From Bullera alba (taxonomy: Eukaryota; Basidiomycota; Tremellomycetes; Tremellales; Bulleraceae), in the NCBI GenBank assembly GCA_001600095.1, contig BCIX01000004.1:1244586-1308585 (forward strand): DNA of 64,000 nucleotides, read 5' to 3'. A program made the position numbers and the translations under genes. The notes below the pieces were generated by a model. That model made no database searches. It saw only the letters and a list, made by a program, of their open reading frames with translations, and was not told the DNA's origin. Each line of letters begins with the position of its first letter. Within the stretch, counting starts at the first letter, position 1. Below are positions 33,661 through 45,073 of this stretch, in pieces.

Positions 33661-36278
33661 CGTCGCAAGGGTGATAGCACTGTCGCAGAGTCGACGACTC
33701 TTTTTCCAGCGACCTCCCGCGAGATGTGAGAGAGCCTTCCTTGAGCGAGGTATTGGGTACTAAAGGTGGTGTTATGAGCGTAAGTCGATCATCGAGACTG
33801 CTCGGATGCTCGATTGCGATGTGAAGGACTCCGATGTTGTTTCTGTGGGCGTGTTTATGAGAGCCTGGCTATGTACAAGATGGGAGCAGCGGCGCTCTTG
33901 CTTGGATACGCCAGTTGTGTTCCGCTGAAGTTGTTGTGCTATGGGCGAGTGTCGGTGTTGAGGTGATAAGACTGAGACATCTGCAAATAGACGAATAGAT
34001 CCAGCCGTTCTGGGAGGTATTCGTGTAAGCCTTGTCCCGTTCTTTGCCAGGTTATGCGACTCACATTCCTGCTGTTTCCAATCCTTCCTTTGTGCTCTCG
34101 CTGTGTTGCCGGTGTGTGTGTGAGTGCCTGATCCTCGTTTGGCTCTCTTTCTCCCCCCTCTCTTGGTTGGGTTTGATTTGGGCGCGGAAGACCGATTCAA
34201 ATTCGAATGTACGTGCACGGGCTATGTCCACCGGGGTCAAAAGCACGCTAATAGAAGCAAGCTAGCCTCGTCTCTCGGAACAAGGAACAAGGTACTGCCC
34301 AAGGACTGCTGCGAGCGGCTGCTGCGTCCGAGTGCGTCCGGCTCGGGTGGAAGGAGGTGGAAGGATGATAATAGATCATGCATAGGTCTCTCTCTCTCTT
34401 TCGTTCATCTCAATGGTCCACCTGTCTACACACACACTACTGTGAATCTCATATTGCCTCGCTCTCTCATCCTCTCCATGCTGATCGGGGAAAGCCAACA
34501 AAGCCAGCAACAGGCGGCAAACGTAATTGGTCCCTCCTGTTTACAGCTGGAATTCAGGGTCTGATAGTCTCGGTGAATGTTCTAGACTAACCGGAAGTGG
34601 CATTTCTAGCCAGTTTCCAGTTTCTGATTTCCGTCGGGACTCGGTGATTAGACCGACAAGGGCGGCAGAGCCTGGCAGAGCAGGGCAGAGCCTGGCAGAG
34701 CGCGAGATGAAAGCAGACAGGCACCGTGCAGCGTTACACGAAACACAAGGTTTGCCCTGTCACGCTGCCGGATCGCCCAATCTGCTCAATTGCTCAATCC
34801 TCTTCAACCATCCATTCAAACAATGTGGTCGACTGGAGTCGACTCCAGTCCACCTGCGACCAGTGTCAACCCTAGTCAGCCAGAGTCAGCCTCTTCGGAA
34901 AGCCGAGCAGCCTGGCATGCAGTACTTGTCTAGCTAGATCTAGCTGCAGCTTCGCCCCGCTTTCCCTTTCCCCGCTCTCCCGCCGCCCTGATTGGAGTCG
35001 ATTGGTGACTAACCTTCTCTAACCTTGAATGGCTTTCGGTCGCAGAGCACTGCCGAGCAGCGCCGAGCCAAAGTAACAGAGGCCCTGTCAGAGGGGAGCA
35101 GTAAATCCGAATCAGAAGATGGCCTGCTTAGGAACATGTAGGATCCTGAAGGCCTATGTAGCAGTGGATCAGCAGGGTCGAGTACCTGCCTTGCGGGACA
35201 GTAGGGAACAGCAGAACAGCGGTAGAATAGACGAGAACCGTTCATGTCGATCGTGCTTGCCTGCAGCGTTCTTCAGCGTTATGGGCTTATGGCAGGTTCT
35301 GGCCTGTTCCGCTTTTCCACATTTTGCCATCGCATTGCGCCCTGGAACAGCCTGGAACCCAATCACCGGAATATCGCTTCGCGCAGCCAGTGGGGAGCTT
35401 GATCGAGATCTACGAGTCTCGAGAGGATGAGCAGGGACGAGCACGCTCGCAAAATAGCCAAATGTCTGTGCCGGCGGTACGGTCAGCACGGCATCTCAAT
35501 CGGACTCCGAGGCTTCGGGTGCTTAATGAGTAAGCGGCTTCGGTGACCAAGATCTGCGGGAATCTTCGTGCTGCAGTAGGTTGCATACATAGGGCTGCAT
35601 CCGTGCTCCTTTTACGCCAATCTATAATTAGGTCCACAGATCCATTGGTCTTCGTTCTAAGTGCAGAGAGCTCCTGTGCAGTTCGCAGGCGACTGCGTGC
35701 CGCTGACGACCGCAGTGGGTCCCATCTTGCGATCTTTGTGGCGGGTCGTCGGCAAGACAAGGCCTGCCCAGGACTACCGCCATCACGGCTCATCTAGTTT
35801 GGCTGGAGCTCTATATGCCATATCGGGTCCGCTTGGAGTCGGTCCTGCAATCAGACCCGAAGAGCACCAAGGGCAACGTTGAGGAGTCTGTCGAGGCTGT
35901 CGAGGACTGCGAGGTACCGAAAAAACTATCGATAAGCAAAATCAAAGCCCTATCGCGGAGTCTAGAGTCTTGACGAATTGTGAGCTGTTGTGAGGCCGGT
36001 GAAGATCGAGGGAGGGCTCATTTAGAGGATCCTGAAGTTCGGAGAAATCTCGGATCGGTGATTTTGGGCGCCCGAAGCGGATGACGCCGCCCTCTGGCGC
36101 CCGGCCTTGAATTCGGCCCGGCCGCATGACGATGCTGCAGCGTCGAGGGTGCCAGAGACTGAGAAAGCTCGAAGCTGATTGTGACTTGTGGTCCACCCAA
36201 CCTACCACCCGTTGAAACACATTCTCTCGCACCATCAGATTCCCACTCGCTGCTCACCTATCTCAGTACTTGAACATC
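33661..36278. other. 2.6-kb divergent intergenic region
   Basis: No convincing gene on either strand. It contains a short CT microsatellite near 34388, an imperfect tandem repeat at 34664-34701, and scattered frames of 60-150 codons with no coding character. The part near 36050-36130 is rich in GGC/GCC and may be the promoter of the lactonase-like gene. The length is unusual for this gene-dense window. Confidence 0.4.
34664..34701. repeat. 18-nt near-tandem duplication
   Basis: The unit ggcagagcctggcagagc occurs at 34664-34681 and again at 34684-34701, separated by two bases; each unit itself contains the ggcagag motif twice. Confidence 0.85.
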
Positions 36279-37794
36279 ATGTCCACCTACAAGATCCTGT
36301 TGGGCGGTTACCGCGAGTCCATCCTGGTGACCTCGTTCGAACCATCGACTGCCAAGTTCAAGACCTTGTCAGAGACCAAAACGCCCAATTGTCCATCATG
36401 GATCGAGAAGAGTCTGGCTAAAGGATCCAATGTCTTCCACTGCGTGTCGGAGTCGGAGAAGACACCTGGATTGGCATTCAGCTTTGTCCTGGAAGGGGAC
36501 GAGGTCAAGGTGACGGAGCAGAAGGAGACGAAGGGAATTCCTGCGCATGGTGAGTGAAGAGGCGTTGAGAACGGGCAATGGTCAAGCATGGGTGTGTTAG
36601 AGCTCCAGCGGAGTAGGGCTGCGTGAATCTGGGGGGGCTGCGACCAGAGAGCTGCCCTGCACAGGCGGAAATACGAGCAACTCCCACTCTTATGCTCTGT
36701 TATCCAGCCGGTATCTCACCGAGTTAGACCAACTGCCACTCACTGCTAGCCAAAACAATATCGTGAAGACAAGGCTGACTGAAAGTAGTGCACGTTATGA
36801 AGGATGGATCCGGCATTGTTCCCTCCAACGTGAGTTTGAAGCGCAATCACAAGTTGAATGACTTCTCGCCTGATCGTTTGCTAATGACTCTACCCAATAG
36901 TACGTCGCCGGCACAGCAATGTTCTTCCCAACGTCATCGTCCAACCACTCTCTCATCCCGGACTCTCCTTTCGAGCCCCTCAAATTCCCCTTCACCTACG
37001 AAGGCAAGACTCCACCCAACACCGATCGACAAGACTCGCCCCACCCACACGAGGTGATCGAGGGCGATGACGGAACGCTATATGTTCCAGACCTGGGAGG
37101 TGACAAGGTGTGGATCGTCAAGCGAGAAGGCGAGGTCGGGCTCAAGATCCAAGGTCATCTCGAGGCGCCGGCCGGATCGGGCCCAAGACACGCTTCGCTA
37201 TCAGCGGATGGTGAGTTGGCTCCTTTCTGGCACCAGTTGCGATCTGGCAAATTCGGTTCCTCGGACTGTGCTGATTTGCGTTCTTCATTAGGCAAACACC
37301 TCTACCTCCTTACCGAGATGGGCAACACCGTTGTTGGATGGTCTCTAGCCGATTCCTCCAAGCCGATCTTCGAGGTCACCATGCTTCCCCCATCCATCCC
37401 CAAGCCACACGCAGCCTACATGCAAGCTGCAGAGCTCGCCCATTCGCCTCATTACCCGAGGAGTCTGTTCGCATCGAATCGATACGAGCTACAGTTCTTC
37501 CAGAAAGACAAGTCGCTCCCTTCCATCCCAGACTACCCTCCTACTGGAGACGCCATCGCCTTGCTCATCCTAGCGGAGGACGGCGCCAGTGTCGTCGACA
37601 CAAAGTTTATCCGAACTGGTTGCGATGGAATCCGAGCGCTGAGCATCAGCCCAGATGGAAAGTACGCAGCCGTTGCTGGACAAGACAACGCCACCGTGGA
37701 GATCTACCAGATCACCGGAGAGCACGGCGAGGAGTGGAAGCTGGCAGCCAGGGAGGAGGGTATTGACAGCATCACTACCGCTGCTTGGGTCTAG
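36279..37794 (+). CDS. Lactonase-family seven-bladed beta-propeller (6-phosphogluconolactonase-like)
   Basis: Four exons: 36279-36549, 36789-36829 (or from 36786, both in frame), 36901-37210 and 37292-37794; about 375 aa. Propeller signatures of the bacterial Pgl / muconate-cyclising lactonase family: MSTYKILLGGYRESILVTSF, HPHEVIEGDDGTLYVPDLGG, GSGPRHASLSADGKHLYLLT and GIRALSISPDGKYAAVAGQD. Each blade ends in the usual 'pDGky' turn. The conserved 'GPRH' loop and 'HPHe' segment line the presumed active face. No signal peptide is seen, so it is probably cytosolic. Known family members open cyclic lactones; the substrate here cannot be told, and it need not be 6-phosphogluconolactone. Confidence 0.85.
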
Positions 37795-38304
37795 GCAGTA
37801 CTCGTATGTTGGAAGAAGGCTGCTTGGTGAGGAGAAAAGAAAGGTGTCAAAAGGCGTATGCCAGCTTTAGCCAGAGAGAAGTTGCACTTGGACTGATGAA
37901 GAATGCCTCGATGTGACTCGGGCCGTGCCGTCGCCTGCACTCGCCATGCTAGCATCGTAACCTCAGCCCCACCTCAGCGTAGCTGCAGCATCGCCATGGC
38001 TCTCTCCAGCTCTTGAGTGGTCTACCGAATTTGATTCCGCTTCTCTCCTTTCGTCATCTTCGCTAACCGTCGATCCTGCTCCTTTCCACTTTCTACTTGC
38101 CATCCTCAGCATAGACTTTGCTAGACGGAGCGCTCTAGCATCACCAGCGGCTCTGACAACACAGGCTTCGATCCAAACTGTAAGTTGCGAATTGAAGCGG
38201 ATATCGGCTGGCTGCGATTGCTATCAGAGGTCTTTCTGAACGTAGAAGATCAACGAACGTTCAATCTGCTAACAATGTGTTGTGTAGTACGAAAGCTATC
38301 GGTC
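37795..38304. other. Intergenic region with a candidate 5' UTR intron of the BAG gene
   Basis: About 510 bp. A donor (gtaagt, 38181 on) and an acceptor (tgtgtag, ending near 38287) lie just before the BAG start, fitting a leader intron of about 105 nt. The upstream part holds the promoter. Confidence 0.45.
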
Positions 38305-39119
38305 ATGTCGTTCTTCAACCCATTCAGAAGGGCGAAAGTGGAGAATGATTCGGGGCAGATTCACATACAAGTGAAATGGGGACGGGATAGGTGAGTGCTG
38401 AAAGTTGAATATCGCGGTTTTGGCAAAGTTGTGAAGACGGGTACGGAGACGCAGCTGGAATGAAAGCGGAGTTCTACGCGTAGACAGACGCTGACCTCTT
38501 GCGCAGATTCAACATTCCCATCCCCTCGCCTTCGCTCACTCCTCTCTCCACGCTACTCGCAACGCTGTCGTCCCATACATCACTCCCCATCTCGTCCTTG
38601 AAGTTGATACACAAGGGCGCGGTGTTGAAGGACCCTTCGCTCACCATATCGTCATATGGTATCACTGACGGACAGACGCTCGTCCTCATCGGCAAGGATG
38701 GCGAAGCGCCTGGTCCTGCTCCCGCTGCGTCGTCCTCCAAAGCTGCAGCTGGTCCTGCTGCCAAAGCAAAAGTCAAGCAGCCCGACACCCAGACGGAATC
38801 GGTCTTGACAGAGTGGATCTCGAACCTGGTGAAAAACACTTTGGAGCCACTTCAAGCTTCTATCGCCACGTTTATCTCATATACCGACCCAAAGGCGACA
38901 AACAAGCCAAAACAGACGCCATCGTTCGAGAACCTACAGAGGGAACATGCGAGATTGTCAGAGTTGCTGCTCAGGGGATTGCTGGATTTGGACGGCGTGG
39001 AGATCACGTCAGGATGGGCAGAGGCGAGGAAAGAGAGGAAGGAGGGTGTCCGGAGGGTGCAGGGCGAATTGACGCGGGTGGACGAGGCTTGGGGAGAGAG
39101 GAAGAAGCTGGGTACGTAG
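38305..39119 (+). CDS. Ubiquitin-like/BAG-domain Hsp70 co-chaperone (BAG1 type)
   Basis: BAG proteins release nucleotide from Hsp70. Exon 1 (38305-38390) encodes MSFFNPFRRAKVENDSGQIH; exon 2 (38507-39119) continues a ubiquitin-like fold: PLSTLLATLSSHTSLPISSL, KLIHKGAVLKDPSLTISSYG, DGQTLVLIGKDG. An Ala/Pro/Lys linker follows, then a BAG domain of three helices: LQREHARLSELLLRGLLDLD, GVEITSGWAEARKERKEGVR and RVQGELTRVDEAWGERK. Total 232 aa. The last codons LGT end at TAG 39117. No membrane anchor is seen, unlike yeast Snl1, so it is probably cytosolic. A donor-like GTACGT right at the end could extend it (see rejected items). Confidence 0.85.
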
Positions 39120-39539
39120 GCAGGCGTACTGATGAGATGTATAGACTTGCTTCGTTCCTCACGCCGGTCGTTCACAGAGGCTGCTCCGAGCCTGGATCCG
39201 AAACCTCACGACCATCCATCTGCCCAATCTGCCACTCGAACAATCATTTCTGACGTTTATCAGGATCACCGCTTGGACGACATTTGCGCGTGCTGCTCAA
39301 GCGTGTGGCCTGAACCATGGCGGAGTGATCATACAGTCGCCCACTGAATTCGGGGGATGGCACACATGTTCTGATACGTGACAAGTGTGCCCTTCCTTTA
39401 TGGGATTCCCCGTTATGGCCCAGGCTGGGGATCTGGTCTTCCTGTAGCTCATTCAACTCGGTGCAGATCAAATATAACCCTCTACACAACAATCAACCCT
39501 CACCCCCTATCAACACTCGACTAGCCCTTCAACTCACAA
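39120..39539. other. Intergenic region with TATA box of array copy 1
   Basis: About 420 bp. A TATA-type box (tataa, 39473-39477) lies 63 bp before the start of the first array gene, followed by a CA/CT-rich leader. Confidence 0.4.
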
Positions 39540-40441
39540 ATGAGTGTTCAATCCAGCGACGAGTGGTCCGGTGAGGATCCCGAGACGATCGGATTAGAAC
39601 TGTCAATGCTGCTATCAGACGCTCACATTCTGCTCAAGCGCATTCGTGCTCGCGCCTCCAGCGCCACCACCGGCGCTGATGACACACACCGCGCGTCGAA
39701 GCGGGCAGCAGATCGTCTTCTCAGTTTTGTTCAGTCCGCCAGCGCAGAGATGACCGAGCGAAGAACGGTGGAAATCCCAACCGACGCCGCGGCCGATTAC
39801 ATCGCTTGCGTGGATGCGATCTCGAGAGCCATCGTTTCGAGGAAAGCCAAGATCGATAAGTTAGAGCGCGACACCGTGCCCGAGTCATTCATCAATGACA
39901 TGACGGCAAAGTATAATGCCTTACAGTTGGACAAACAGACACTGGAAGAGACCCTCTCGCTGGTCGAGACTGGACAGACCTTGCATGAAGTTGGAAGTCA
40001 ATTTGGACTCTCAGTCAGCTACAATTGTGAGTATGACCGGCGAATAGCATTGTCTCGCTCTTGCTGATGTAGCTTCGGGCTTGGGTAATAGACGAATTCA
40101 CTCTGGACCAGAATTGGCTTGACACGGGTCGCACTTTCAAACGGGCTTACGACGCCTTACTGCCAAGCTGTGATGGTCACACGCCAACGACGGAGCATCT
40201 GGTCTCACTCTTTCTAACGGTGTACACCGAAGACAAGGCCGACATTGACACAGAGCTAATTGCGGAGGAGCTTGGATCTGACGACATCGACGCAGCATTC
40301 CCTAGCGCTGGATCCATACCAGACCAATACGAGAAGCTAAAGCAAGTGCTTCAGACTGAAGGTGTGACTGGAGTTATTGCCAGAGGGGAGGGAGCCGCGG
40401 AACTGGCTCAGTCGATAGGCAGGGCTTTGGGCGTGATCTAG
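39540..40441 (+). CDS. Array gene 1: unknown helical protein of a tandem family, intact
   Basis: Two exons, 39540-40026 and 40092-40441, give 278 aa. It is acidic, soluble and largely helical, with no signal peptide or membrane segment. Family landmarks shared with the next three genes: an N-terminal LSMLLSDAHILLKR helix, ACVDAISRAIVSRKAKIDKL, PESFINDMTAKYNALQLDKQ, a switch-like LVETGQTLHEVGSQFGLSVS just before the single intron, DTGRTFKRAYDALL just after it, and a C-terminal YEKLKQVLQTEGVTGVIARG. The intron sits at the same phase-1 site in all four copies. I know no family with this pattern. A TATA box lies about 65 bp upstream. As the copies keep protein motifs but differ in DNA, the family is old enough to have been under selection. 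Confidence 0.8.
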
Positions 40442-40889
40442 GCTCAGCGACTATTGGATCTGCTGTCGCATTGCGTCGATCCACCCTGAAGTGTATCGCT
40501 CATAATACTCATGGTAGATCCAGCAGACGAGAGCAGATGAAACCCTTGGGCTTGACTGATGTAGTACTTACACTGTTACACATCTGGCTGCGAAGCGATT
40601 CGATCGGCGGGGATCAGTTTAGGTGTTTCAACAAGATGGCTACGTCACCGGCTCGCCAATGGTCGGAGTATGTACTCGTAATATCCAAGCGTTGTGCGAC
40701 ACGTTCGACTATACGTGAGTCTGGCCTACCTTTGTGTTAGGCCCCGTGGTATGGCCAGAGTTATGGGCAGAGCCTCGCTCACTTTCCACTTTCACTCTCT
40801 CACCTATAATCCCATTCCTTTTCCCTGTTCTCTCTTCTTCGTCACATACGCAGTCCTCCCTATCTGTCTACTCCCATCAACTGTTCAAC
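40442..40889. other. Spacer between array copies 1 and 2
   Basis: About 450 bp. A TATA-type box (tataat, 40805-40810) lies about 80 bp before the copy 2 start. The leader is T/C-rich. Confidence 0.4.
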
Positions 40890-41785
40890 ATGGACTCTGA
40901 CGACGAGTATGAAGGAGATGACGGGGTTATCACCCTCAACCTCACCAGACTGTTGCAAGGCGCCAAGGAGATCTATGATCGAGAACGGCCATCAACCCGG
41001 AACGCCAGCACCGCTTCGAGGGCCTCCAATCGCATGGCATCACAGCAGACTGTGCGCCTCGTTCTCGACCATGTCAAGGCCGCCCCTACGAGTTCCACGG
41101 AGTCTACAGAGGTATAAACCTTCAAGGAGGATGTATCAAGATATACCGCCTGCCTGAACACTATCCTCAACTCACTCATAGCTGGGAAGAAGAGGGCAGA
41201 TGCTCTGGAGCGAAGCACAGTGCCGGAGAGCATGGTCGCTGATCTGACGGCGAGATACGAGGCACTCAAAGTGGACCAAACGACGCTCTCTGAAGCTATA
41301 CCGCTGATCCAGGCAGGGAAAGGAATCGTGCAAATCGCGACTCAGCTTGGAATGCCAGTAAGCTGTGAGTAGTCCCACCCTGACTGTATAGCTTGGCCTT
41401 GCTAACCGGTTTGTGGGTAGACGGAGCCGAGTATGACCAGAGTTGTCTCGAAACGGGCCGATCCTTTAGGAACAAATACGACACCCTCATCCAGAGCTCC
41501 GGGGACGGGGTTCCCTCGGTGAATGACTTGGTCGGCCTCTTTCACGACATCTACTCCGAGACCGAGGGGATCGATCCAGGACCGGTCCCATCGCCAGAGG
41601 AGACCAGCGGGTCCATTGACAGTATCTTGATGGCTACGTCCGCTGATCCATATGCTAAGCTGAGAAAGGCTTTGAGCATCGCCGGAGTCGCTGGGACTAT
41701 TGCCAGGAAGGGAGGGGCTGTGGAGGTGGCTGCCTCCATCGCTGGGGCGTTTGGCATTGACATGAGCTTTGACGCTTATCAGTGA
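40890..41785 (+). pseudogene. Array gene 2: same family, broken by an in-frame stop
   Basis: The two-exon layout is preserved (40890-41364 and 41421-41785) and the frame is otherwise open, but codon 76 is TAA (41115-41117). Homology to copy 1 continues on both sides of the stop: before it MDSDDEYEGDDGVITLNLTR and LLQGAKEIYDRERPS, after it YTACLNTILNSLIAGKKRAD, PESMVADLTARYEALKVDQT, ETGRSFRNKYDTLIQSS and PYAKLRKALSIAGVAGTIAR. No intron that would remove the stop restores the frame. Either it is a recent pseudogene, a read-through gene, or the base is a sequencing error. The promoter with its TATA box is still present. The rest of the frame having stayed open suggests recent loss. Confidence 0.75.
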
Positions 41786-42406
41786 GTAGGCCTGCATGTC
41801 CTACCGGCAATTCGGGGTCTTGATACTCTTATCGCACACCACAGTCCCCGCAGTTGTCATCGTGCATGCAGCTCTGATTAGACTCATACTGAGATCGACT
41901 TGACAAGCTGGCACATGGGATAGACAGGATGATGATCATCATCAGCAGCGGTCTTCTACTGAGACTTGACTTCTTAAGCAGGTATCAGCCGGCCGAAACG
42001 ACATCGCTCACGCATCATCTAAACCCAGCAGTCGGGATAGAAGACTTGTATAACGATTGTGATCGAGCGATAATACCCGTCAAGCCCAAATCAGCCGGAG
42101 AGGTCAAAGGCTCATCACCAACCATATCGAATACTACCGCCCAAGCGACATATAGCAACATGCAGGTCGTCATACAGCCGACGTCATCCTCCCTATCAGC
42201 ACTCCGCAAGGGATGCGACGTGCAACAAAGGTCGATCCTTTGATCGAGGGGTCGAGTCTTTGACATCCCGCCAAACAACTTTCGGCCGAGGGGGTCCCCA
42301 AAGTGTCTATATAAGTCGGAGGGGAGGCAGCGGAAAACTCAACAGTCCCACCTCGTTCCGAATTTCCTGTCACACTACCACTCAACCACCCCAATCGCAT
42401 ACCGCC
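41786..42406. other. Spacer between array copies 2 and 3
   Basis: About 620 bp. It includes a clear TATA box (tatataag, 42308-42315) about 95 bp before the copy 3 start and a CA-rich leader. No further gene was seen. Confidence 0.45.
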
Positions 42407-43306
42407 ATGGCCGAGAGTACTGATACCAAGTGTACCCTGTCCCTGTCCACTCTCCTGGTCGGGGCGAAGAAAAGTTACGACGAGGAGCACTCCCAAACCT
42501 ATGGCGACGGGTATTTCAAGGACAAAGAGACCAATGATCTCAAGGTCGATGGGGTAGACCTACAGCCACTTGGTGGAACGACCTTCAACGATGTGACCGG
42601 AGCGTCTGCCGATTCAACGGCCTTGGTCGATGTTGAGATTGGGATCTACGAGGGGGAGCGATGGGACCGATGTGCTCAGAGCACTCAATCCGCTCTCAAG
42701 GGGCGCAAGTCAGAGATGAAGCGTCTCAGACATAACATCCCTTCTGACGTGCAGTCTGACATGACCGACAAGTATAATGCGTTGACCAGAGACCGAGCTA
42801 CCATGGAAGGTCCCTTGAAGAAGTTCCGGGAGATTCTCGACCTGGTAGAAACTGGTCACGACGTGGTGTCGACCGCCCAGCGACTCGGTTTCACGGTTCA
42901 GAGTGAGTCTTGATCGACGATCGGTTAGGGACGTCCCCAAACCCAAACGGGTACTAATGATCACCTAGAGTCCGCTCTCGACTTCGAGCACTGCCGGGAA
43001 GTCGGTACTTCTTTCAAGACCGGTTTCGACGGTATCAGCGCTGACCTGAGTGACGCCGACCGAATATCAACCCTGGTCTCGCTTTACAAGCAGATCCACA
43101 GCGAGGACAATCTGGTCAAGACGAACATCGACTCACAGCCTGCCACGTCCAGCCGAAGTACCAGGTCAGCCAAGTCCGCGGTAAAGGTGGAGTCAGCGTA
43201 TGACAAGTTGCAGACTATTATGGAAAGTCTCTTTGCGGAGGGATCCGTTGGACTTGGGTCTAGGAACATGGCCTCCGCTGTCAACAGAGACCCTAGTACG
43301 GCCTAA
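42407..43306 (+). CDS. Array gene 3: unknown helical protein of a tandem family, intact
   Basis: Two exons, 42407-42902 and 42969-43306, give 277 aa with the same gene layout as copy 1. Family landmarks: TLSLSTLLVGAKKSYDEEHS at the N-terminus, QSTQSALKGRKSEMKRLRHN, QSDMTDKYNALTRDRATMEG, ILDLVETGHDVVSTAQRLGF before the intron, and HCREVGTSFKTGFDGIS after it, ending with SAYDKLQTIMESLFAEGS. It differs most at the C-terminus, which lacks the final 'A..I..ALG' helix of copies 1 and 2 and ends MASAVNRDPSTA. It has the best TATA box of the array. Acidic, soluble, no known domain. Confidence 0.8.
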
Positions 43307-43800
43307 GCCAAGATGAGCAGGCTGTGGGTCGCCGTCGTAGAAGTCGCTGAGAGATGCATTATGGATCATACACCAGCATGGTTTGTTTCTTGAGAATGAA
43401 GCCCCGTTGTGTCATTGGGATGCTAATCGTCGATTGAACGAGTTCTCATTGTGCTGTTGTGGATATTGAAAGGGTGATAGCCTGATGAGCATCATGTCAC
43501 TGGCTCGAAATCGAATTGACTGGTTGAGCGGAGCACTTATAAGTTTGCAGCTACTTTCGGGGGGATATGCTGGGATATGGCCTGCGATCCACTCGTGTGG
43601 CGTGACGCGTCGGAGTGTTCATCCTTTGATCGCGGACTCCTACCTGATCCAGCCGACAGTCGAGTCGATCCCACTCGGTCGACATGTCCAACACTTCTCG
43701 CTAGGGCTGTTACGCCAAACATCTTCCCTGGAGCCCAGTCGGTCATCAGTCAGACCAGCTCGTTCATCACTACCCCATTCCATAAGCAAGAAGCCGCAAG
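43307..43800. other. Spacer between array copies 3 and 4
   Basis: About 490 bp. A TATA-type box (tataag, 43538-43543) lies about 260 bp before the copy 4 start, further than in the other copies. Nothing else was seen. Confidence 0.4.
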
Positions 43801-44680
43801 ATGCAAGACTCCCATGACTCGAACCAAATCGGCAGGGAATATAACATCGATCCAGGTGAAATCTGCACCGTCCATCTGTCCAAGCTTCTCACCGAAGCCG
43901 CTGTCCTCCATAGCGAGTGGCTCGCGGATACCTATGGCCCTGATGCCGATGATGGCCCTGGCGAGAACGGTACTGTGGGGCCCATCAGCGACGAGACGAT
44001 GGCGTTCATCAAGTCCGCCGATGATACCAGTATCGAGCTTATGGGGGTCCGCGGGACTAGCGTTGATTGGCACCGGTATCACCATTACGCCCTCAGCATG
44101 CAGTCTGCCTTGGAGAGCTTGAGCAGACAGACATCGAAGTCCGACAAGAAGTCGAATCCGGCGTTGCGACAAAGCTTGTTGGGGAAGTACTCCGCGTTGA
44201 AGAGGGACGAGGTGACGTTGACGAATTATGACGCAGTGAGGGCCATGGGAAGTCGAGTACTGTCGACAGCTGAGCATCTAGGCATGGGGGTGGATGGTGA
44301 GTGGAGCTCGCGAGCGACTAGCACAGTGGCTTTGCTGACGCTCTCGATAGAGTCCGCCTGGCACGGGGACAGTTGTCGATCCACTGGTCTCGCCTTTGCC
44401 AAACTACAAGAGCATACTCACCCGCTCTGGACAAGACAGGTTGACAGCCCTGATCGAGCTATACCGGAACCTCCACGCGGAACACCCTGATGTGACATCT
44501 GCGGAGTTGGTGCTCTGCGAGATTGATCCAGCAGAGGAGGGTGGAGATACGGTGAGGACAGAGGTCGAGCCGTATGCGTATTTGAGATCTGCGATCGAGA
44601 ACAGCGGGCTACCCGATGGCTTGGCCATGGCGATTGCGCCCGAGATTGTGGCTTCGACAGTGATCGACCTGCTGCGATAA
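43801..44680 (+). pseudogene. Array gene 4: same family, probably frameshifted in exon 2
   Basis: Exon 1 (43801-44296) reads normally: TVHLSKLLTEAAVLHSEWLA, YHHYALSMQSALESLSRQTS, LLGKYSALKRDEVTL and VLSTAEHLGMGVD. Exon 2 starts at 44351 with the family motif (ESAWHGDSCRSTGLAFAK), but the frame then runs to a stop near 44490. The rest of the homology, YKSILTRSGQDRLTALIELY and PYAYLRSAIENSGLPDG, continues one base out of frame to a TAA at 44678. The break lies between about 44396 and 44410. This looks like a one-base insertion or two-base loss, or an assembly error. The intron position matches the other copies. The downstream frame is still intact for 90 codons, so the break is recent or artefactual. 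Confidence 0.7.
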
Positions 44681-45073
44681 GGGAGGAGGATGTGGCGGGA
44701 AGGGTAAAGTGACAATTTGTAGGAGCACTGCTCATGATCATCAGCATTGACTGTAGATAGCCTTTCAGCCAAGTGGGTCTGCTAGGGAGCAAGCATGAGC
44801 GCCGAGATCGCAGCACGTAGGACACTGGCAGGCTGGGTCACTGCTGTTTCGACTCAATTCACGGTGTGACATCGGATGGAGTCAAGAGCGGGAATCATTT
44901 GCGATCGGCTCGGCGATCGTCTCGCAATTCGCGATCGGACAAGTCCGGGATCCGGTCATTCGTGCATTCTTGGTCCCCTACGTACCCCTATCCTTTCTGA
45001 GATCTGAAGTTTGGTCTCGCCTTTTCCACTCGCGAGGCCACTTGGTCGAGTCTGCCAACAGCCATCCTACACG
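44681..45073. other. Intergenic region
   Basis: About 390 bp between array copy 4 and the hydrolase gene. It contains cgatcg-type short inverted motifs near 44905-44940 but no recognised element. Confidence 0.35.

Noticed and set aside
34388..34400. CT microsatellite
   Set aside because: Short and common; no reason to think it functional.
33772..36000. Several 60-148-codon frames between the 1,378-aa gene and the lactonase
   Set aside because: They overlap on both strands, have no ATG context, splice sites or protein-like pattern; no transposon ends or domains were found.
39132..39347. Possible last exon of the BAG gene through a GTACGT donor
   Set aside because: It is open for about 70 codons, but the extra residues show no BAG-like pattern and the BAG domain is already complete before TAG 39117.
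41112..41180. Intron removing the stop in array copy 2
   Set aside because: Branch-point and acceptor look plausible, but the join shifts the frame away from the conserved IAGKKRADALER segment.
44354..44400. Alternative splice frame for array copy 4 avoiding the frameshift
   Set aside because: The shifted frame is open but loses the conserved CRSTGLAF motif that all copies share right after the intron.
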